DNA of 11,648 nucleotides from Trichomonas tenax. Lineage: Eukaryota > Parabasalia > Trichomonadida > Trichomonadidae. The stretch is taken from the NCBI GenBank assembly GCA_023091735.1, contig JALKBU010001388.1:1-11648 (forward strand), given 5' to 3'. A program made the translations under genes and the position numbers. Shown piece after piece: positions 7,472 to 11,648 of this stretch (positions are counted from its first letter, which is position 1; each line of letters opens with the position of its first letter). A model generated the notes under the pieces. The model saw only the letters and a list, made by a program, of their open reading frames with translations, did not search any database and was not told the origin of the DNA.

Positions 7472-8011
7472 TATGTCACTTTTTATTATTTTTTGTTGTT
7501 GTTCTTTTTCTCCATTGTTGGTTCTTTGCTGGCGTCAAATACTTTGACAAAGCTCTTTTATATTAACAATAGGATATCACGTCATAAGGAATCAAAACTG
7601 TTATCGATAATAATTTAAAAAAAATCCATTTTATCCGATTTACAGCCTGTAATTCAATAATTCATAAAGAATCATATACTGAAATCTTACAATCAAATTA
7701 AACACATCCTTATCAAAATATCTTCATTATCTAATAAAATATTGCTTTATTGATAAAGATATTTAAAGCATATATTACCCATTAGACAAAAAAGTTTATA
7801 TGATTGTTTTATGTTATTGACTAGGTTTATGATGACAATGAAAATTTTGATTTTTATTACCAATAACACAAACAAAATGAAGGTTAGTTGATGAGGATGA
7901 AAGGGAAATAGGGTGAAAATAGCTAAAAAAGCATTAAAAAATTGATGCATCAATATATTGAATCTATAACATGAATATTCTCTATACTTTAATCTCTATA
8001 TACTTAATACT
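7472..8011. other. Spacer between FHA and IBD genes
   Basis: Contains the 5' flank of the FHA gene, with AAAAGTGACAT at 7473-7483 (minus) adjacent to the ATG, and the 3' flank of the IBD gene. A perfect 14-nt palindrome ATTGATGCATCAAT lies at 7941-7954. The 68-codon open frame at 7747-7953 (minus) is hydrophobic low-complexity sequence in AT-rich DNA and is not called. Confidence 0.45.
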
Positions 8012-8950
8012 CTATAAATCTAAAAGGGCAAAATCATCTTCTCGCCTTATCCATTCACCACTAATATCTAAGCTAGCAGACACAGATCTAGTCATCTTTC
8101 CAAAATTAGCAAAGTCTAGTTCTAAATTATCTGGTATTCCACCTTCGTCTATCGTATGAAGTTCCCATTCGGAATCATCTAGAATGTTCAGCCGTTCTAA
8201 TGAATACGAAAATGAGACAGATCTAAGTACTTCTGGAGGTTTCTCTTGTATTTGTACATGCGGTTTCTCTGGCATAATTTGCATATTAACTTGTGCTAAT
8301 TGTTGGTGCGATTGCTTTTTAATTAGTGGTGGGAGAGGCATTTGATGCTGTTGTGCAGCGTTGTTTGATGAAGACTCAGTATCTAAGTCTTCATCAGTCA
8401 CTTCTGGGAGCAAACTTACTGAGAACGAAGAAAGATAACAAAAATCAGTATGATCAGACGCCCTTCTCACTGTCCACTGTCTAAGAATTGCAGGCTCATT
8501 CATGAGAGGTTTTAAAATCGATATAATACAATTTCTAGCTTTTGCTTTCGTTCTTAGCGCAACATAACCCATCTGCTGGAAAGATCCATTGATGGATGAC
8601 TTGCATCTCCCCAAAAAAGTCTTTAATTGCCTTGTATTCACGCAGATAAAAGGCCCAGCGAAGCAAATGCCAGTAAGAATGCATCTTTCCTCTCGATTTA
8701 TCATGTCGCGATCTAAGAATTTCAAAACTGCCATGAGTTCATTTGCAAATGTTACAACTCGTCGATCTTTTCCTGAAGAACTTATATTTTGGTGAAAATG
8801 TGCTTTTAATTTGTTAAATTCGTCCTTGTCGTCTTCCGTCAGCTTGTTCCAGAATGTAGGATGCAAGACGCACTCGTGTGCGCGGTGATTCGCCCGCATC
8901 GGTTGAAGCATTTTATAAATACAATCTTTGCGGTTATTTTCTGTGGTCAT
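8012..8950 (-). CDS. Initiator-binding-domain (IBP39-family) transcription factor
   Basis: A 312-residue protein starting at the ATG at 8948-8950 (MTTENNRKD). The frame is open further upstream, but the next possible start there is only a TTG at 8984-8986. Residues about 20-165 match the initiator binding domain of trichomonad IBP39, a winged-helix DNA-binding domain: HPTFWNKLTEDDK, VVTFANELMAVLKFLDRD, CILTGICFAGPFICVNTRQLKTF, and GRCKSSINGSFQQMGYV, which contains the likely recognition helix. IBP39 binds the TCAYW initiator and contacts RNA polymerase II; many diverged paralogues exist, so target DNA and function here are open. The C-terminal part (about 180-312) is a Gln/Pro-containing linker followed by short acidic-hydrophobic motifs (SEWELHTIDEGG, NLELDFANFGK, DDFALLDL) that look like activation or docking motifs. 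No Inr is found in its own upstream 100 nt. The stop is TAG, with TAAA about 25 nt downstream. Codons are AT-rich. Confidence 0.88.
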   Translation of the reverse strand: MTTENNRKDCIYKMLQPMRANHRAHECVLHPTFWNKLTEDDKDEFNKLKAHFHQNISSSGKDRRVVTFANELMAVLKFLDRDMINREERCILTGICFAGPFICVNTRQLKTFLGRCKSSINGSFQQMGYVALRTKAKARNCIISILKPLMNEPAILRQWTVRRASDHTDFCYLSSFSVSLLPEVTDEDLDTESSSNNAAQQHQMPLPPLIKKQSHQQLAQVNMQIMPEKPHVQIQEKPPEVLRSVSFSYSLERLNILDDSEWELHTIDEGGIPDNLELDFANFGKMTRSVSASLDISGEWIRREDDFALLDL

Positions 8951-9563
8951 TCTGCGGAGGACATTTATCGCGTTTGCCCTGCGCAAAGGAATTGCGCCTC
9001 CAAAACCCCCTTTTTGCCCGTGACTGTTTTCGAATATCAGGAACGAGATTTCGAAGAATTCTTTTTTATTTTCGCTTTTTCACTGCAAATCTCGCTGTTT
9101 TCTTTTGCCACATAATGTGGACATGAATAATACATCAAAAACAATGTGTTACATTGAATCAGCGTCAACGATTATATTTGCCTCAATTTGGACGTAGTAA
9201 CAAAAGCACCAATTTGACATGTAAATTTTGAAATTTAGGTATTTTCTACTTTACACGTCAGATTCGCAACTTTGTTTCGTCCCAAATTTGGATGTCATAA
9301 TTCAATTTACATGTCAAATCTAAATCTTTTTCAAATGTCCATATTACATAACCATCATCATAGATAGCGTGCATTTATTTGTATTGAATAATACTCCATT
9401 ATAGATATGTTTCATATTTTGATATAAAATGTTTTTAAAGTATATATATCGCTATGAATTACTTTCAAACCTCATCTACCGCGTAATTTGTTTCTTACGG
9501 AAGCCGAGAAAAGAGCAGAATTTAGATATAAATAACAATAATTAAAAAGAATAACATAGATTT
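8951..9563. other. Upstream region of the IBD gene
   Basis: The first 150 nt are less AT-rich and carry open frames on both strands (plus-strand frames near 8861-9126), which look like chance frames in the antisense of the IBD 5' end. Beyond this it holds the TTTACATGTCA cluster and no gene that I can support. Confidence 0.4.
9213..9318. promoter_or_regulatory. Cluster of TTTACATGTCA motifs
   Basis: Three copies in 106 bp: TTTGACATGTAAA (9213-9225, reverse orientation), TTTACACGTCA (9250-9260) and TTTACATGTCAAA (9306-9318). A further copy is at 9739-9749. They lie 260-370 nt upstream of the IBD gene start. The motif also occurs in the tetraspanin/eS12 spacer. No copy was noticed inside a coding region. 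A binding site for a sequence-specific factor is inferred. Confidence 0.45.
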
Positions 9564-9687
9564 AGTAGTATACAGATTGTGATTTTTTGGGGTTAATCCA
9601 AAAACTTGGCTAACCTCAAAAAATCCCCAATCTGAGAATATCCATAATCATAATTTCCCTAATATATAAAACAAACAATTTTCCTAT
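9564..9687 (-). repeat. Palindromic repeat element, copy B, inverted relative to copy A
   Basis: The reverse complement aligns with 4-127 over its whole length, sharing both ends (ATAGGAAAATTGTT and CTGTATACTACT) and the ATTATGGATATTCTCAG block. Its foldback at 9573-9634 has arms CAGATTG and CAATCTG with a GGGGTTA/TAACC inner part. The arms differ from copy A by paired changes, so the hairpin itself appears conserved. The two copies flank about 9.4 kb containing six unrelated genes, so they are more likely two independent insertions than the ends of one large element. Confidence 0.7.
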
Positions 9688-9694
9688 AACTTAC

Positions 9695-9718
9695 CCAGTT
9701 TCACAATACTTTAGTCAC
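9695..9718 (+). repeat. 24-nt dispersed repeat, copy 1
   Basis: CCAGTTTCACAATACTTTAG followed by TCAC matches the reverse complement of 11014-11037 at 22 of 24 positions. It starts 8 nt beyond the end of palindromic copy B. CCCCCTGC follows at 9720-9727, and a similar CCCCCTGC block lies beside the second copy. Confidence 0.65.
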
Positions 9719-10790
9719 TCCCCCTGCCTTTTCTGGTGTTTACATGTCATATTGTCAGATTCATTTTTTAATGGATGGTTCAACGCTGTTTACCCCAAAC
9801 TCATATGTAAACTGCTAGCTGAGGCTTTTCCGCATGAATTAACGCATACCATGCAATACATGAGTATAAATAAACTTCAAAAAATCAGCTCATAAATTAC
9901 GTAATTTCTTCATATCTCATAAATTCATACGATAATCATTAATTTTGACTTCAAGTTCTCCAAATAAATTGTATAAACTATCCACTTCTGTAATAAAAAT
10001 ATTATCATACCGTTAACAATTTTAGGTCCAAAATTATTCAATCACGAAAAACAATAATTTCTCATATTTGAGTGCAGAATCGCAAAATGCAGGCGAATTC
10101 TAGCAACTCCATACACAGAACATCAATCAAATCCAACAAAACGTTGAAATTTTACTGATGATTTTCACAAAATAATGATGATTACGCTTATTCATGTAAA
10201 TTTAATTCTCTCATTGTTATTAATATCATATAAGGAATCATCTGCTTAATTATAACTACTAAAGCAATATATAAATAAATTATCATATCAGATCTTAGTA
10301 AAAACTTTAATGTAATTCATTGGGTAGTATTTGAAATTAAATATTTTCATAATGTGGAACATTTTCACTATGTAATACTCCTTAATCTAACTTTTTTCAA
10401 AAATGAATGAAAAAAATTGAAAATGTCTATTTTAACGATTTGCTCAATCAGCATTCATTATGTAATAATTATAAAATCCAAGTCATTATTCGGATTTCAT
10501 TTTATCCCTCTTAAATGTATGAAAAAAATAAATCTCTTGTTTTGATAAGAGAAATTTTTTAGCATATTTGAGTCATTCTAACTAATAATATAAATAGTAT
10601 CCACTAACTATGGAGAAATGATATTCAATTAAAAGCATGATAAATGAACTAATAATAAATTTTAATATATAATTTTCCTGCCGGATGAGCATGATATGGC
10701 ATTTTTTGACATCACTATATCATGTATATCTTATATATATAATGCATTTCATGGAATTTAAAATATATTTTTTTTCGACTATAAGAAAAA
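9719..10790. other. Gene-free AT-rich stretch
   Basis: No open frame with coding character on either strand. It holds one TTTACATGTCA motif (9739-9749) and a GGTTCAA B-box-like string near 9777, but no cloverleaf. The remainder is AT-rich with short A and T runs. Confidence 0.5.
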
Positions 10791-10791
10791 G

Positions 10792-10872
10792 AAAAAAAAA
10801 TACAAAGGTATGCCGGAGTCGAACCAATGGCATATATAACCTTTAGCATTAACTAAACCACAACACTATAAT
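10792..10872 (-). ncRNA. tRNA-like polymerase III unit or tRNA pseudogene
   Basis: On the minus strand an A-box-like GTGGTTTAGTTAATGC (10846-10861) is followed about 35 nt on by a perfect B box GGTTCGACTCC (10815-10825). A run of nine T (10792-10800) then acts as a plausible Pol III terminator. The T-loop TTCGACT is intact, but the T-stem has two wobbles and a mismatch. No 5' strand pairs with the acceptor-like GCATACC, and the A-to-B distance is about 9 nt short of a normal tRNA. TATGCC and GGCATA form an alternative short stem around the T-loop. A decayed tRNA or tRNA-derived element is the best reading; no amino acid is assigned. Confidence 0.45.
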
Positions 10873-10941
10873 TCAACATTCACCATTTTTATTCAATAGT
10901 GGCACTAAAAATCTTGTCTACAGAAAGGTGACTCAAAAAGG

Positions 10942-11025
10942 AAAAAACACACCAGCGCTGTTTCGAACAACCTCACTTTAATCAAAATTTCTGACACCCC
11001 CTGCTTTAGACCCGTGGCTAAAATA
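10942..11025 (-). ncRNA. Second possible tRNA-like polymerase III relic
   Basis: On the minus strand a T-arm-like GTTGTTCGAAACAGC (stem GTTG/CAGC, loop TTCGAAA, core at 10960-10968) is followed about 12 nt later by six T (10942-10947). About 50 nt upstream TAGCCACGGG (11011-11020) is a partial A-box match. No acceptor or anticodon pairing is evident. This is weak evidence alone, but it lies 90 nt from a better example on the same strand. Confidence 0.22.
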
Positions 11026-11037
11026 TTGTGAAACTGG
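11014..11037 (-). repeat. 24-nt dispersed repeat, copy 2 (inverted)
   Basis: The minus strand reads CCAGTTTCACAATATTTTAG then CCAC, 22 of 24 identical to copy 1 at 9695-9718. Its inner end overlaps the A-box-like part of the second tRNA-like candidate. Confidence 0.65.
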
Positions 11038-11208
11038 ATATATCGAAATACCAGTAATTTCTTATAATTTGTTATTAAAATATATTGTTTAATTAATAAT
11101 TAAATTCTTATGGTAGGGATTTATTAATAGTTTATCTAAATTGTTAGAATAAAAAAATATTTTTATTAATTATGAAAAAAATTATATATTTATTTTCTCT
11201 AATAAATA
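11038..11208. other. AT-rich 5' flank of the small broken ORF
   Basis: Extremely AT-rich; no initiator TCAYW close to the ATG at 11209 and no other recognisable element. Confidence 0.4.
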
Positions 11209-11468
11209 ATGGAGTACACAGAACAAGAGATTCTTAATTTAACACAGGACAATTTAATGAAATTTTCATTAGTGGAAATCCTAAAGTAGATGGTGAAGAA
11301 AATGTTAAATATAAATTATATATTATTTATAAAAATCTTTTGAAAATTACTGGATGTGCTCATGAAAATATTTCTGAACTAAAACATGCTAAGAAAAATA
11401 AAGTTATAACTATCTTAAATAATATCATATTGAAACTTAATGAATGTGATTTGGTGTTACACGCTTGA
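11209..11468 (+). pseudogene. Small unknown ORF broken by one frameshift
   Basis: From the ATG at 11209 the frame reads MEYTEQEILNLTQDN and stops at TAG 11287-11289 after 26 codons. A second frame, open from 11238 to TGA 11466-11468, continues with protein-like composition (FNEIFISGNPKVDGEENV, then YKLYIIYKNLLKITGCAHEN, ending NECDLVLHA). A single one-base change between about 11238 and 11289 would account for both pieces, giving a product of about 85 residues. It is probably helical, Lys/Asn-rich, and matches no family I recognise. Possible readings are a decayed small gene, a gene fragment or chance. Confidence 0.35.
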
Positions 11469-11554
11469 TTTTTCAGGAAATATACAACTATAATAAATAG
11501 CAAAATTATTAATCCCATTATATAAAAATAAAAATTTATTTTTGGATTAATATT

Positions 11555-11648
11555 TTAATGTTTTAGTTTAGAAACAACCCATGAACCAACATCAGATATA
11601 ACATCATTTGTATTTATCACAGATTTTCTCTCATCATTATTATTCACA
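11555..11648 (-). CDS. Possible 3' end of an unknown minus-strand gene, cut by the window edge
   Basis: The minus strand from the window end is open for 30 codons (VNNNDERKSVINTNDVISDV, then GSWVVSKLKH) before TAA at 11555-11557. It has mixed polar and hydrophobic character rather than AT-run translation. There is too little sequence for a family call, and chance cannot be excluded. Confidence 0.3.
   Translation of the reverse strand, partial: VNNNDERKSVINTNDVISDVGSWVVSKLKH

Noticed and set aside
7747..7953. 68-codon minus-strand hydrophobic ORF
   Set aside because: Composition follows from AT-rich spacer; no start context or family resemblance.
8951..8986. TTG start 12 codons upstream for the IBD protein
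   Set aside because: Non-ATG start is unlikely in a eukaryotic nuclear gene; an ATG with a good N-terminus is at 8948-8950.
8861..9126. Plus-strand frames of 82-84 codons
   Set aside because: They run antisense to the IBD 5' end and have no domain features.
4..9687. A single Maverick-like or other large transposon bounded by the inverted copies
   Set aside because: The interior holds unrelated host genes (eS12, tetraspanin, protease) and no polymerase, integrase or transposase.
1..11648. CRISPR array, bacterial operon signals or spliceosomal introns
   Set aside because: No regularly spaced repeats, no Shine-Dalgarno/operon layout, and the genes read through without interruption by introns.

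Overview
The window looks like nuclear DNA of a trichomonad (Parabasalia, Trichomonas or Tritrichomonas type). Three things support this. First, one gene encodes a protein of the initiator-binding-domain (IBP39) family, which is typical of trichomonads. Second, the genes have no introns, start within a few bases of promoter-like elements (a TCACA initiator lies 10 nt before the cysteine protease ATG), and often end in the overlapping stop/poly(A) tetranucleotide TAAA. Third, compact genes sit in very AT-rich spacers. I cannot separate T. vaginalis from T. foetus or a relative by reading alone.

Layout, left to right: an inverted-repeat-type element (4-127); a papain-family cysteine protease (257-1201, minus); a 1-kb spacer with a large foldback and G-rich tracts; a P1/S1-type nuclease on the minus strand broken by two in-frame stop codons (2250-3230); a tetraspanin (3766-4401, minus); a 1.1-kb divergent spacer; ribosomal protein eS12 (5485-5868, plus); an MCRS1-like FHA protein (6368-7471, minus); an initiator-binding-domain transcription factor (8012-8950, minus). 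From 8951 to the end is a gene-poor 2.7 kb. It holds a cluster of TTTACATGTCA motifs, a second copy of the left-hand element in inverted orientation (9564-9687), a 24-nt inverted repeat pair (9695/11014), a tRNA-like relic with A box, B box and oligo-T, a small frameshifted ORF (11209-11468), and possibly the 3' end of another minus-strand gene.

The genes do not form one pathway. They mix secreted or surface proteins (protease, membrane-anchored nuclease, tetraspanin), translation (eS12) and nuclear regulation (FHA/MCRS1-like, IBD factor). Codon choice differs: the protease and eS12 use C- or G-ending codons heavily, as expected for highly expressed genes, while the FHA and IBD genes use AT-rich codons. 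I saw no convincing new multi-gene system. The most interesting signals are the doubly broken nuclease, the covarying hairpins in the two inverted-repeat copies, the TTTACATGTCA motif confined to spacers, and the tRNA-like polymerase III relics.
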